64,000 bases of DNA from Pseudomonadota bacterium (GCA_018241995.1 JAFECT010000009.1:288113-352112), one strand, 5' to 3'. Counted from the first letter of the stretch, positions 44,654-53,870 are shown. Notes: generated from the sequence alone by a model not told the origin. Numbers and translations: made by a program.

Positions 44654-45723
44654 ACCCCGAGATCGAGATCGCCGGTCGCAAGATCGGCCAGGATCATCCG
44701 CCCTATGTGATCTGCGAGCTGTCGGGCAATCACAACGGTTCGCTGGACCGCGCGCTGGAGCTGGTCGACGCGGCGGCCGACACCGGCTGCGACGCCATCA
44801 AGATCCAGACCTACACCGCCGACACCATCACCATGGACTGCGACCGGCCGGAGTTCCGGATCGAGGGCGGTCTGTGGCATGGCCGCAGCCTCTACGAGCT
44901 CTACCAGGAAGCCCACACCCCCTTTGAATGGCACGCGGCCATCTTCGAGCGGGCGCACAAGCGCGGCGTGACCATCTTCTCGACGCCCTTCGATGAGACG
45001 GCTGTCGACCTGCTCGAAGAGCTTGGCGCCCCCGCCTACAAGATCGCCTCGTTCGAGGCGGTGGACTTGCCGCTGATCGCCTATGCGGCGTCCAAGGGCA
45101 AACCGCTGATCATCTCCACCGGCATGGCCTCCATGGCCGAGATGGCGGCGGCCAAGCAGACGGCGATCAAGGCCGGCGCGGCGGGCGTGGCCCTGCTGCA
45201 CTGTGTGTCGAGCTACCCGGCTGCGCTGGAAGACGCCAACGTGCGCACCATCCCCGACATGGCCGCGCGCTTCGGCTGCCCCATCGGCCTGTCGGACCAC
45301 ACCCCGGGCACGGCCGCGGCGGTGGCGGCGACGGCGCTCGGCTCAAGCCTGATCGAAAAGCACTTCACCCTGGCCCGCGCCGACGGCGGCCCGGACGCCG
45401 CCTTCAGCCTGGAGCCGGCCGAGTTCGCCGCCCTGGTGCGCGACTGCAAGGACGCCTGGAAGACCCTCGGCCGGGCCCATTACGACGTGCTGGGCTCCGA
45501 GCGCGGCTCGCTGCAGTTCCGCCGCTCGCTCTACGTCACCGCCGACGTCCGCGCTGGCGAGCGCTTCACCCGCGACAACGTCCGCTCCATCCGTCCGGGC
45601 CTCGGCCTGTCGCCGGCGCACCTGGGCGCTGTGCTGGGCGCCGCCGCCACCCGCGACATCAAACGCGGCGAGCCGGTGGCCTGGGAGATGCTGGCCGAAG
45701 GGTCGAAGGGCGCGGCGGCCTAG
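44650..45723 (+). CDS. pseI: Pseudaminic acid synthase PseI (NeuB family)
   Basis: The 357-residue enzyme has VICELSGNHNGSLDRALELV, DAIKIQTYTADTITMD, GVTIFSTPFDETAVDLLEEL, PLIISTGMASMAEM, and LHCVSSYPAALEDANV, then the antifreeze-like SAF domain from about residue 290 (SLYVTADVRAGERFT). DTITMDCD and the FRIEGGLWHGRSLYELY block are characteristic of PseI rather than sialic-acid NeuB. It condenses 2,4-diacetamido-trideoxyaltrose with phosphoenolpyruvate. pseG, pseH and pseF are not in the window. The ATG overlaps the pseC stop. Confidence 0.93.
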   Translation: MNPEIEIAGRKIGQDHPPYVICELSGNHNGSLDRALELVDAAADTGCDAIKIQTYTADTITMDCDRPEFRIEGGLWHGRSLYELYQEAHTPFEWHAAIFERAHKRGVTIFSTPFDETAVDLLEELGAPAYKIASFEAVDLPLIAYAASKGKPLIISTGMASMAEMAAAKQTAIKAGAAGVALLHCVSSYPAALEDANVRTIPDMAARFGCPIGLSDHTPGTAAAVAATALGSSLIEKHFTLARADGGPDAAFSLEPAEFAALVRDCKDAWKTLGRAHYDVLGSERGSLQFRRSLYVTADVRAGERFTRDNVRSIRPGLGLSPAHLGAVLGAAATRDIKRGEPVAWEMLAEGSKGAAA

Positions 45724-45750
45724 ATGCGGGTTTGCGGCGTTGATGTCGCG

Positions 45751-45873
45751 CCTAGTGGGTCCTCGATCCCGCCCGCTGGCGCGGACGTGCTCAAGGATGA
45801 CGGCAATCAAATAAGCTTCGTCATCCTTGAAAGGCAGGTCGCATAGCGCCCTGGCTTTCGAGGACCCACTAGG
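45751..45873. repeat. Inverted-repeat element, family E, copy 2, with swapped module order
   Basis: The outer arms are now CCTAGTGGGTCCTCGA at 45751-45766 and TCGAGGACCCACTAGG at 45858-45873. The inner arms are TCAAGGATGACG near 45791-45802 and CGTCATCCTTGA at 45819-45830. The same two modules as in the 41.3-kb copy are present, but inside-out. It sits between pseI and dapE. Confidence 0.87.
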
Positions 45874-45967
45874 TGGGACCTTAGAAGTCGGATGCCGTTG
45901 CTTCCTCGTTCCAGATGGCAAGAGCGGGGTGATTGCCCCCTGCCTCACGACCCCCTAAGCCAAGCCC

Positions 45968-47113
45968 ATGAGCTTCGATACCCTCGCCCTCGCGCGCGAC
46001 CTGATCCGCCGGCCGTCCGTCACCCCCGCCGATGCGGGCGCCATGGATGTGCTGCAGCGCGTACTGGAGGGGCTGGGCTTTCACTGTCGGCGCATGCGCT
46101 TCGGCGAGATCGAGAACCTCTATGCGCGCCTGGGCTCCGAGGGGCCGAATCTTTGCTACGCCGGGCACACCGACGTGGTGCCGCCGGGCGACGGCGCGGC
46201 CTGGAGCGCCGACCCGTTCGCGGCCGAGATCGCCGACGGGGTGCTGGTGGGTCGCGGTGCGGTCGACATGAAGGGCTCCATCGCCGCCTGGACCGGGGCG
46301 GTGGCGCGGGTGCTGGAGTCCAGCCCGCCGAAGGGTTCGCTGTCGTTCCTGATCACCGGCGACGAGGAGGGCGTCGCGCTCGACGGCACCAAGCGCGTGG
46401 TGCAGGCCCTGATGGCCGAGGGCGAGCGGGTCGATCACTGCCTGGTGGGCGAGCCTTCCTCAGTCGAGCGGCTGGGCGACACCATCAAGATCGGCCGGCG
46501 CGGGTCGCTGAACGTCTGGATCACTGTCGAGGGCCGCCAGGGCCACGTGGCCTATCCGGAGCGCGCGGCCAACCCGATCCCGGTCTTGATCCGCCTGCTC
46601 GACCGGCTGCAGAGCCGCCGCCTGGACGAGGGCTATCCCGCCTTCCCGCCCTCGAACCTGGAGATCACCACCGTCGACGTGGCCAACCCGGCCACCAATG
46701 TGATCCCGCCGAAGGCGCTCGGCCGCTTCAACATCCGCTTCAACCCCAGCCACACGGGCGCCGACCTCATGACCTGGATCGAGGCCGAGGTGCGCGAGGC
46801 GGAGGCCCAGTCGGGCCTGAAGATCGGGCTGGAGATGCTGCACTCCGGCGACGCCTTCCTGACCGAGCCCGGCCCCTTCGTGGACCTGGTGTGCGAGACC
46901 ATCCAGGCCGAGGCCGGCGTCACTCCCGACCCCAACACCAAGGGTGGGACCTCGGACGCCCGCTTCATCCGCGCGCTCTGCCCGGTGCTGGAGTTCGGCC
47001 TGGTCGGCCAGACCATGCACCAGATCGACGAGCGCGTGCCGGTCGAGGAGATCGAGCGCCTGAGCGGCATCTATGAGGCGATCATCCGGCGGTATTTCGA
47101 GCGGTTCGGGTGA
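45968..47113 (+). CDS. dapE: Succinyl-diaminopimelate desuccinylase
   Basis: The 381-residue M20 zinc hydrolase has YAGHTDVVPPGD (H67 zinc ligand, D69), GRGAVDMKGSIAA with the bridging Asp, FLITGDEEGVALDGT with the catalytic Glu, the dimerisation domain around KIGRRGSLNVWITVEGRQGHVAYP, and GGTSDARFI. This is the DapE signature, a step in lysine and meso-diaminopimelate synthesis for peptidoglycan. The ATG is at 45968. About 130 unassigned bases separate its stop from the convergent Imm35-like gene. Confidence 0.95.
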   Translation: MSFDTLALARDLIRRPSVTPADAGAMDVLQRVLEGLGFHCRRMRFGEIENLYARLGSEGPNLCYAGHTDVVPPGDGAAWSADPFAAEIADGVLVGRGAVDMKGSIAAWTGAVARVLESSPPKGSLSFLITGDEEGVALDGTKRVVQALMAEGERVDHCLVGEPSSVERLGDTIKIGRRGSLNVWITVEGRQGHVAYPERAANPIPVLIRLLDRLQSRRLDEGYPAFPPSNLEITTVDVANPATNVIPPKALGRFNIRFNPSHTGADLMTWIEAEVREAEAQSGLKIGLEMLHSGDAFLTEPGPFVDLVCETIQAEAGVTPDPNTKGGTSDARFIRALCPVLEFGLVGQTMHQIDERVPVEEIERLSGIYEAIIRRYFERFG

Positions 47114-47241
47114 CGGAAGCCGACCCGATCGCAGAGGCGGCGCCCGTGGTGCTGAAGACCACGCGAACGAGCGACGTCGCCTTTGCGCTCAGGTTCGGCG
47201 CCACGTCGCGGAGCCTAACGACTGACAGCGCGCGTCCCGAC

Positions 47242-47805
47242 TTAGCCGGGCAGTCGCTCCTTCCGGCCCAGCACCGCCCGGCCCGCCTCGCGCGAGCCTT
47301 CGAACAGCACCAGGTTAAGGCCGCTGTGCAGCACTTCGTGCGGGCCGTTGATGCTCTCGAAGCGGATGAGCCAGGTCGAGGGGCTGGGGCCGCGGGTCAT
47401 GAGCACCGGCAGCGGCGGAGCCGCTTCGTCACCTTCGATCCGGGCTTTGGCGCGGTATTCCGCGCCCCCGGCGGAATGCCGTGATCCTTTCCACGGCGCC
47501 CATTCGACCTCGGCGTTGAACACCGGCCGACCGGTCAGACCGTGGCGGTAGAGCACGTCGTCGGGCCGTTCCGCCGATCCACCCTCCAGGACGCGGCCGT
47601 TGTCGAGCACGAGCAGCGGTCCCTGGCCGACGAGGCCTTTGGCGATATCGCGCGTCGTCACGGCTTCGCGTGTGTTCCAGTAGAACACCCAGCCTTGGTC
47701 GATGCGTCGGATCGCATCTTCGCGGATCGCGAGTGGGGTTTCGACCTCGGCTTCGTGCGTCGCAACCACAGCGTCGGCCAAGCGGCGCGCCTCGGGGAGT
47801 TCCAT
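47242..47805 (-). CDS. Imm35/YrhB-like orphan immunity-type protein
   Basis: The 187-residue protein starts MELPEARRLADAVVATHEAEVETP. RIDQGWVFYWNTREAVTTRDIAKGLVGQGPLLVLDNGRVLEGGSA is the core of the Imm35/YrhB family, in which the GWVF-x-WNT motif and the GNGP-like turn are conserved in immunity proteins of polymorphic toxins. A second C-terminal domain (about 95-187, FNAEVEWAPWKGSRHS onwards) is unassigned. It begins five bases after the DUF4153 stop on the same strand. No toxin gene is in the window. Immunity is family inference, not shown. Confidence 0.68.
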   Translation of the reverse strand: MELPEARRLADAVVATHEAEVETPLAIREDAIRRIDQGWVFYWNTREAVTTRDIAKGLVGQGPLLVLDNGRVLEGGSAERPDDVLYRHGLTGRPVFNAEVEWAPWKGSRHSAGGAEYRAKARIEGDEAAPPLPVLMTRGPSPSTWLIRFESINGPHEVLHSGLNLVLFEGSREAGRAVLGRKERLPG

Positions 47806-47810
47806 GGGCT

Positions 47811-49601
47811 CTACCGCCTGACCTCCGCCCCGCCCATCGGCTCGTCGCAGCTCGAGCGGTTGGGCTCGACGTGGAAGCGGCGGCCGGCGATCTCCAGGTC
47901 CTGGTAGCGGGCGGGCACGGTGCGCACCTGGCCCTTGCGGAAGGCGCCCTCGTCGAGGTTGCAGTAGGGCGTCAGGTGGGCCAGCCGGCTCCAGGCCCCT
48001 ACCTTGTCCTGGCCGAAGATGGCGATGGAGGAGCCGCGGCGGCCGGTGCGGACCAGAACCTCCGGCCTGCTGTCGCCGTCGATGTCGATCAGCACCGCCT
48101 CGCACTCGTCGTCGGCGCCCCTGCGGCAGGGCTGGTCGCCGCCCGCCCAGGTCTGTTTGACGAAGCTGTCGGGCAGTTTCTGGCCGGTGGGATAGACGGT
48201 GATGTCGGCGGCCAGGTCGGGTGCGGGGGCGGGGACGTCTTCGTAGCGGTTCTCCAGCCGCATGGCCTGGTCGGCCAGGCGCGAGATGGTCGCCGCATTG
48301 GCCCCGGTCTTTGTCGCCGCCAAACGCTTCAGGGTCTCGCGGCCGTAGTCTCCGGCCTGGAAGCGGAGGAACTTGTAGTCGAACTTCTCCGGGGTCACGC
48401 GGCCGCTCTTCAGCCGGCTCACCTGGTCGTCGACCGACAGGCGCGTGGCGTCCGCGACCGGGCTGAACAGGGCCAGGATGATGCCCAGGATCACGAAGGC
48501 GGTGACGATGTTGGTCCGCTCCAGCGGCTTCATCCAGGCGCCGGGCAGCACCGATCCGACGCCATAGCCCGCCGCATAGCAGGCCCCGACCACCAGGCAC
48601 GCGCCGGCGATGATCCGGTCCGGGGTCAGGCCATGCTGGCCGATGCGCAGCCACAGGCCATAGGCGGCGATCAGGATCAGAGGCGTGAGCAGCAACGCCG
48701 CCACGCGAGCAGTCACGCGCAGGATCAGACCCGCGCGGGTCTCGTCGGAGCCGTCCTGGTAGGCGGTGTTGATCAGGATCACCAGGGCCCCGGCCGCGCC
48801 CAGCAAGAGCGCGGTCGAGCGGCCGATCTTCCACAGCGCCTCGAGCCCCGTGAAGGGCAGGGAGACCAGGAAGCCCAGGGTGATCAGGGCCATCACCGGC
48901 GTCAGCCAGGCCAGCAAGGTCAGGATCACCGTCCGGATGCCCTTGATGATCCCCACCCGCACGTCGGTCAGGTGCACGGCGGCGGCGAAGGCCGTGGCCG
49001 CCACCGGCATGTAGAACCAGGCGTGGTGGATCAGCTTGCCGAAGAACTTCAGCCCGATCAGGCCGAACAGGGCCGCACCCAGCTCCAGCAGCAGCCAGAA
49101 CACGCCGACGAAGGCGCCGGAGAGCGCCAGCTGCACCCCTGTCTTCCAGGCGGTGTCGAAATAGGCGGGATAGGGCGCGATCAGCCGCCGCGCTTGGTCC
49201 GCCGCCCCGGTCAGGCGGTGGGCGATGAACAGGAAGGCGGCCGAGAAGACCACGACGGGGAAGTCCGGCGCCGTGCGATGGCCGTTTCCGAACCGCCCCT
49301 GGCTGTCGCGCACCAGGTCCCACCAGGCGAAGCCGGCCAGCACCGCGGCCATGGCCAGGGTGAACAGGATCAGGGTGCGCGGGCGCATCGAGCCCAGGCT
49401 GACGACCGGGACTAGGCCCACGAACGCCGTGACCAGGAACATGGCGGCGAAGGCCGGGGCGTGGGTCTCGGCCCAGCTGTGCGCCCCCTGGGTCAGGCGA
49501 TAGAGGCCGTAGAGCGCCAGCCCCTGGATCAGGCCAAGGCCCATCCGGCCCCATCCGACCCGCGCCGAAGACTCCGGCCGCACCGACCCGTACTCGCTCA
49601 T
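47811..49601 (-). CDS. DUF4153 multi-pass membrane protein
   Basis: The 596-residue protein starts MSEYGSVRPESSARVGWGRMG at 49601. About ten membrane helices fill residues 20-375, including FGLIGLKFFGKLIHHAWFYMPVAATAFAAA, the conserved DUF4153 core. The C-terminal 220 residues are soluble with VLIDIDGDSRPEVLV, an FG-GAP/VCBS-like calcium loop, and several cysteines (QPCRRGADDECEA, YCNLDEG, SSCDEP). Its role is unknown. The Imm35-like gene follows after five bases, so they are probably co-expressed. Confidence 0.82.
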   Translation of the reverse strand: MSEYGSVRPESSARVGWGRMGLGLIQGLALYGLYRLTQGAHSWAETHAPAFAAMFLVTAFVGLVPVVSLGSMRPRTLILFTLAMAAVLAGFAWWDLVRDSQGRFGNGHRTAPDFPVVVFSAAFLFIAHRLTGAADQARRLIAPYPAYFDTAWKTGVQLALSGAFVGVFWLLLELGAALFGLIGLKFFGKLIHHAWFYMPVAATAFAAAVHLTDVRVGIIKGIRTVILTLLAWLTPVMALITLGFLVSLPFTGLEALWKIGRSTALLLGAAGALVILINTAYQDGSDETRAGLILRVTARVAALLLTPLILIAAYGLWLRIGQHGLTPDRIIAGACLVVGACYAAGYGVGSVLPGAWMKPLERTNIVTAFVILGIILALFSPVADATRLSVDDQVSRLKSGRVTPEKFDYKFLRFQAGDYGRETLKRLAATKTGANAATISRLADQAMRLENRYEDVPAPAPDLAADITVYPTGQKLPDSFVKQTWAGGDQPCRRGADDECEAVLIDIDGDSRPEVLVRTGRRGSSIAIFGQDKVGAWSRLAHLTPYCNLDEGAFRKGQVRTVPARYQDLEIAGRRFHVEPNRSSCDEPMGGAEVRR

Positions 49602-49703
49602 GGCTGTTCCCCGCCGTCGTGTGGGCATTGAAGCACGGCGGGGCTCACTGTCGAGCTTGTTTCGCGCGCCGCTTGCAACAGGCGGCCGGTGTTTGCGGCG
49701 GCG

Positions 49704-51347
49704 TCAGCTCTTGGCGGGCCGCTTGGCCGCGCAGACGAAGCTCGCGTCGTCGTTGGTGTCGCCGGAACCCTTGTACCAGGCCTTTTGCGGCCAGGCGCAG
49801 AGCGGGCGGCGCATGGCCACGCCCTTGGCGGGCAGGCCATCGGCATAGCGGGTGGCGATGACTCGCCTGGGCGCCTCGCCGTCCTCGACCCAGCGGCTGA
49901 GGGCGAAGAACAGGTCGTCGCCCGCCGTCGGCGAAGGCGGATGACCGCCGGCCGCGGAGTTGAAGTCGCCGGGGCCGGGACCGCCGCCGCAGTGCATCAT
50001 CCCGGGCGCGAAGAACAGCCGGGCGAAGCGCTGGGCCTTGGCCGTACCGCCCGCCTTGCGGCTCAGCCGCTTGTAGAAGTCCAGGGTCTGGGCGGGCGAC
50101 ACCAGCGGGTCGGCCCAGCCCTGGAAGATGATCAGCTTGCCGCCGCGCGCGCGGAACCGGCTCATGTCGCCGCGCGTGACCCCGTTCAGGTCAGGACCGA
50201 GCATGGCGTCGACCTTGGGCATGTCGCGGTCGAAGTCGAATTTGCGCCAGTCCCAGTCCTTGCCGAACACCCATTTGAACAGGCCGCCGAAGGCCGGTTG
50301 GCCGCCGGGCGGGGACTCGATGAAGCTCCAGCTAAGCCCTACCGGCGCCTCGCTTCCAGGCAGCCAGCCGAAGTAGGTCGCGTGGCCGGCGCGGTCCTGC
50401 GGGCCGGAGTAGTAGGCGCGCACCGTGCGCACCTCGGCGTCGGTCAGGCAGGCGTCGGAGGCGGCGCCCTTGCAGGTCAGCACCCCCGGATCGAAGCGGC
50501 AGGCCGTGGGATCGGCGATGAAGGGGTCGCTGGCCAGCCCATTGCCCTTGCCGGCGCAGTCGGCGATCGCGGCCTTGTTCAGGAAGGCCAGCTTGGCGTC
50601 CGAGAGCTTGGCGCCGGGCGACCCGTTCGCCGCGAGCCAGTCCCACACCGCCGCGGCATGGCCCCAGGTGCGGTTGACCACCGGCGCGCCCACCAGGATG
50701 CCGTCGTAGTCCTCGGGGTAATACTGCGCCTCGATCAGCCCCTGTTGTCCGCCGGTGGAGCAGCCGGTGAAATAGGCGCGCTTGGCCGGGGCGCTGTAGA
50801 ACGCCTTGGCGATGGCCTTGCCCGTCACCGTCATGGTGTGGGTCGAGAGCTTGCCCCAGTCCTTCCACTTGCGCGGATGGCCGACGAGCGGGTCGCCGAT
50901 CAGCGGCGTGGCGGGCGCCGTGCCCATGTCGGTGGTTGCCGTCGCGTAGTGTCGGCGCAGGCCCGCCTGCATGGCCGGATAGCCCGAAGCCAGCAGCCCC
51001 GCGAAGCCGCCGTTACCGGTCCCGTGGAACACGCCCGCCCAGTGTTCCAGCGGCAGCCAGACCTCGACCAGTACGTCGGAATCCGGCGCGGCCTTCACCT
51101 CTGCCACCACGCGACAGAAGGCGGGCAGGTCGGCCGGCGCGCCCTTGCCGATGGCGGCGGCATCTCCTGCTGGAACGGTGACGGCGCTCTTGATGACGGT
51201 GTCGGGCAGCTGGAGCCTGGTCAGGTCCTCGCAGCGCGCCGCCCAGCTCGGGGAGGCGAGGGCGACGAGGCCCAGGCCTGCGGCGGAGGCTAGGAGCAGT
51301 CGCGCTCGTTTGGAAGCCTTCGTCCGAACCTTCTGACGACCAGCCAT
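49704..51347 (-). CDS. Secreted tannase/feruloyl esterase family protein
   Basis: The 547-residue alpha/beta hydrolase starts at ATG 51347 with GGGAGGA upstream and an export signal (KRARLLLASAAGLGLVALASPSWA). The CS-D-HC motif of the family is present: AYFTGCSTGGQQGLIE (adjacent Cys and nucleophilic Ser), WADPLVSP (Asp), and APGMMHCGGGPG (His-Cys). A lid domain with several cysteines lies near residues 235-330. It probably hydrolyses esters of gallic, ferulic or related phenolic acids derived from plants. It stands alone, upstream of truA on the same strand. Confidence 0.92.
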   Translation of the reverse strand: MAGRQKVRTKASKRARLLLASAAGLGLVALASPSWAARCEDLTRLQLPDTVIKSAVTVPAGDAAAIGKGAPADLPAFCRVVAEVKAAPDSDVLVEVWLPLEHWAGVFHGTGNGGFAGLLASGYPAMQAGLRRHYATATTDMGTAPATPLIGDPLVGHPRKWKDWGKLSTHTMTVTGKAIAKAFYSAPAKRAYFTGCSTGGQQGLIEAQYYPEDYDGILVGAPVVNRTWGHAAAVWDWLAANGSPGAKLSDAKLAFLNKAAIADCAGKGNGLASDPFIADPTACRFDPGVLTCKGAASDACLTDAEVRTVRAYYSGPQDRAGHATYFGWLPGSEAPVGLSWSFIESPPGGQPAFGGLFKWVFGKDWDWRKFDFDRDMPKVDAMLGPDLNGVTRGDMSRFRARGGKLIIFQGWADPLVSPAQTLDFYKRLSRKAGGTAKAQRFARLFFAPGMMHCGGGPGPGDFNSAAGGHPPSPTAGDDLFFALSRWVEDGEAPRRVIATRYADGLPAKGVAMRRPLCAWPQKAWYKGSGDTNDDASFVCAAKRPAKS

Positions 51348-51436
51348 CCCGTCCTCCCATGTCCCGCGCAAGATATTCAATCACGCGAGAGGGAATATCA
51401 ATCGGGTGGGAGCCTGGATCGGGCGTTCTCCGAACG

Positions 51437-52174
51437 TCAGTACTCCACCTTGGTCAGGTACAGCCCCTGCGGCGGCGCCACCGTCCCGCATCTCGTCCGA
51501 TCAGCGGCCGCCAGAGCCTCCGCTACGTCCCCGACCCGCCACCGCCCCAGTCCCACCTGAACCAGCGTCCCGGTCATGGAGCGCACCTGCCTGTGCAGGA
51601 AGGAGCGGGCGGCGAACTCCAGCCTGACCTCGTCGCCCTCGCGCCAGACACGCGCGAGGTCGAGCGTCTTGACCGGGCTCTTCGCCTGGCACTGGGCGTC
51701 GCGGAAGGTGGTGAAGTCGTGCAGGCCGACCAGGGCCTGGGCGGCCTCGTGCATGGCCGCGGCGTCCAGCGGCTTCCTCACCCAGAACACCCGCCCGCGG
51801 TCCAGCGCCGGCGGCGCCTCGCGGTTCAGCACGCGGTAGAGGTAGCGCCGCCCGACGGCGGAGAAGCGGGCGTGGAACTCCGGGTCCGCCAGCGCCGCCT
51901 CGATCACCACGACCGGCAGGCGGGTCAGGTTGGCGTTGATGGCCTCGCGCACGGTGCGGGCCGGCCAGTCCTTCTCCAGATCGATGTGGGCGGCCTGGCC
52001 GGTGGCGTGCACGCCGGTGTCGGTGCGCCCGGCGCCGAACACCTGGACCTTCTGGCCGCTGAACGCCTCCACCGCCTCCTGCAGGGCGGTCTGCACCGAG
52101 GCCCCGTTGGCCTGGCTCTGCCAGCCCTTGAACGGGCCGCCGTCGTATTCGATCAGCAGGCGATAGCGCGGCAC
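51437..52174 (-). CDS. truA: tRNA pseudouridine synthase A
   Basis: The 245-residue enzyme isomerises U38-40 in the anticodon arm. It starts PRYRLLIEYDGGPFKGWQSQ; VFGAGRTDTGVHATGQ carries catalytic D52, then FRYLYRV-like GRRYLYRVLNREAP, FTTFRDAQCQAKSP and FLHRQVRSMTGTLVQVG complete the family. It uses a GTG start at 52174. One base separates it from the fmt stop, so it is the last gene of a def-fmt-truA row on the minus strand. Confidence 0.96.
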   Translation of the reverse strand: MPRYRLLIEYDGGPFKGWQSQANGASVQTALQEAVEAFSGQKVQVFGAGRTDTGVHATGQAAHIDLEKDWPARTVREAINANLTRLPVVVIEAALADPEFHARFSAVGRRYLYRVLNREAPPALDRGRVFWVRKPLDAAAMHEAAQALVGLHDFTTFRDAQCQAKSPVKTLDLARVWREGDEVRLEFAARSFLHRQVRSMTGTLVQVGLGRWRVGDVAEALAAADRTRCGTVAPPQGLYLTKVEY

Positions 52175-52175
52175 G

Positions 52176-53117
52176 TCAGTCGAGCACCGTCTCGGCCGCG
52201 ATGGGGAAGCCGCGCAGGAAGGTCTCGGCGTCCTGCGGCCCCTTGCCCTCGCGTTGCACGCGGGTCAGGCGCACCGCACCCTCGCCGCAGGCAATGAGCA
52301 GGCCGTCGTCCAGCACCTCGCCGGGCCGGCCGGCGGCGGGGCTGACCTGGCTCATCAGCACCTTGACCCGTACCGGTCCGCGCCCATCGGGGCCGCGGTC
52401 CGACGGCGCCTCGAACCAGGCGCCGGGGAAGGGCGACAGGCCGCGGATGTGGCGGTCCACTACCGGCGCCGGACGGCTCCAGTCGATGCGGGCCTCGGCG
52501 GGCTTGATCTTGGAGGCGTAGGTGACGCCGTCCTCGGCCTGGGCGGTCTCCACCGCCCCGCCGCGCTCGACGGCGGCCAGGGCGCGCGGCAACAGCGAGG
52601 CCCCGACCAGGGCCAGCTTGTCGGTCAGGGTGGCGGCGGTCTCGTCCCACTCGATGGCGACGGTCTCGCTGAGCAGGATCGGCCCTTCGTCCAGGCCCGC
52701 GGTCATGCGCATGACCTGCACGCCGGTGACCGCGTCCCCGGCCATGATCGCCCGCTGGATCGGCGCGGCGCCCCGCCAGCGCGGCAACAGCGAGGCGTGC
52801 AGGTTGAAGGCGCCGAGCCGGGGCGCATCCAGCACCGCCTGCGGCAGGATCTGGCCGAAGGCCACGACCACCGCGGCGTCCAGGTCGAGCGCGGCGAAAG
52901 CCTCGATCTCGGCCGGGTCGCGCATGGAGACGGGCGTGCGAACCGTCAGGCCCAGCCCCTCGGCGAAGGCGTGAACCGGCGAAGGCTGCAGCGTGTGACC
53001 CCGCCCGCGCGGCCGCGGCGGTTGGGTGTAGACAGCCGCGATCTCGTGACCCGAAGCCACCAGCTCGGCCAGGCACTGTGCGGCGAAGTCGGGCGTACCC
53101 ATGAAGGCGATGCGCAT
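52176..53117 (-). CDS. fmt: Methionyl-tRNA formyltransferase
   Basis: The 313-residue enzyme formylates initiator Met-tRNA. It starts [55 protein letters not shown] carries the Asn, His and tRNA-contacting residues, [13 protein letters not shown] carries the catalytic Asp, and the C-terminal OB-like domain follows after residue 205. The ATG is at 53117 without a clear Shine-Dalgarno. It would normally be coupled to def, but here an inverted-repeat element of family E separates the two by about 235 bases. Confidence 0.96.
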   Translation of the reverse strand: MRIAFMGTPDFAAQCLAELVASGHEIAAVYTQPPRPRGRGHTLQPSPVHAFAEGLGLTVRTPVSMRDPAEIEAFAALDLDAAVVVAFGQILPQAVLDAPRLGAFNLHASLLPRWRGAAPIQRAIMAGDAVTGVQVMRMTAGLDEGPILLSETVAIEWDETAATLTDKLALVGASLLPRALAAVERGGAVETAQAEDGVTYASKIKPAEARIDWSRPAPVVDRHIRGLSPFPGAWFEAPSDRGPDGRGPVRVKVLMSQVSPAAGRPGEVLDDGLLIACGEGAVRLTRVQREGKGPQDAETFLRGFPIAAETVLD

Positions 53118-53164
53118 GGGAGGGGTAGTAGCGGGCGGGGCTTCAACCACCAACCCCTCCGTCT

Positions 53165-53324
53165 GTCATCCTTGGCGATGCGCGGCGCGTAGCCGCGTAT
53201 CGTCGAGAATCCACACGAGCGACGTTGACGCGGCATGCGAGCGGGCGAGGGCGCCCCGCTTACAGGCCTCGCCACTGGGTCCTCGACCGCACGGCGATAT
53301 ACGCGCCACACGCTCAAGGATGAC
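53165..53324. repeat. Inverted-repeat element, family E, copy 3, inserted between def and fmt
   Basis: GTCATCCTTGGCGATGCGCG starting at 53165 pairs with the end of CGCTCAAGGATGAC at 53311-53324, and TCGAGAATCCACA-type sequence in the left arm answers CACTGGGTCCTCGA at 53272-53286 with mismatches. It has the module order of the 41.3-kb copy but is more diverged. It interrupts an otherwise tight def-fmt-truA gene row. Confidence 0.83.
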
Positions 53325-53351
53325 GAATTGAGAAAATAGCGAGGCGCAGCC

Positions 53352-53870
53352 CTAGGCCGCGTCGCGGACCAGCTTCTTGACCTTCTGCACCGCGCGGTCG
53401 CGCTTCAGGCGCGACAGGTGGTCGATGAACAGCACGCCTTCCAGGTGGTCCATCTCGTGCTGGATGCAGACGGCGTAGAGGCCCTCGGCCTCCTCTTCGA
53501 CCTTTTCACCCTGGTAGTTCAGGTAGGTCAGCTTGACCTTGGCCGGGCGTTCCACCGCGTCATAGATCTCCGGCACGGACAGGCAGCCCTCCTCGTAGGA
53601 GAACAGCTCTTCCGACGCCCAGGTGATCTCGGGATTGACGAAGTAGCGCGGGGCGGGCTCCTCGCCTTCCTTGGCCAGGTCCATCACGATCACGCGCACG
53701 GGCTCGCCGATCTGTACGGCGGCCAGGCCGATGCCCGGCGCGTCGTACATGGTCTCCAGCATGTCATCCATCAGGGCGCGCAGGGCGTCGTCGACCTGTT
53801 CCACCGGTTTGGACTTCTGCTTCAGGACGCTGAGACCGTCGGCGACGGTCAGGATCGGACGAATGGCCAT
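53352..53870 (-). CDS. def: Peptide deformylase
   Basis: The 172-residue metalloenzyme removes formyl from nascent proteins. Motif 1 GIGLAA lies at 46-51, motif 2 EGCLS with the metal cysteine at 94-98, and motif 3 HEMDH at 138-142 with two His ligands and the catalytic Glu. The ATG is at 53870 and the length is typical of type I. It precedes fmt on the same strand, although a repeat element lies between. Confidence 0.97.
   Translation of the reverse strand: MAIRPILTVADGLSVLKQKSKPVEQVDDALRALMDDMLETMYDAPGIGLAAVQIGEPVRVIVMDLAKEGEEPAPRYFVNPEITWASEELFSYEEGCLSVPEIYDAVERPAKVKLTYLNYQGEKVEEEAEGLYAVCIQHEMDHLEGVLFIDHLSRLKRDRAVQKVKKLVRDAA

Noticed and set aside
47110..47484. A GTG-started frame overlapping the dapE stop
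   Set aside because: It would run head-on into the Imm35-like gene, which has family motifs. Only about 130 bases are free and no similarity or helix pattern supports it.
47670..49415. A 581-codon plus-strand frame opposite the DUF4153 gene
   Set aside because: Low-complexity Arg/Gln/Gly composition typical of GC-rich antisense frames; the opposite strand encodes coherent membrane helices.
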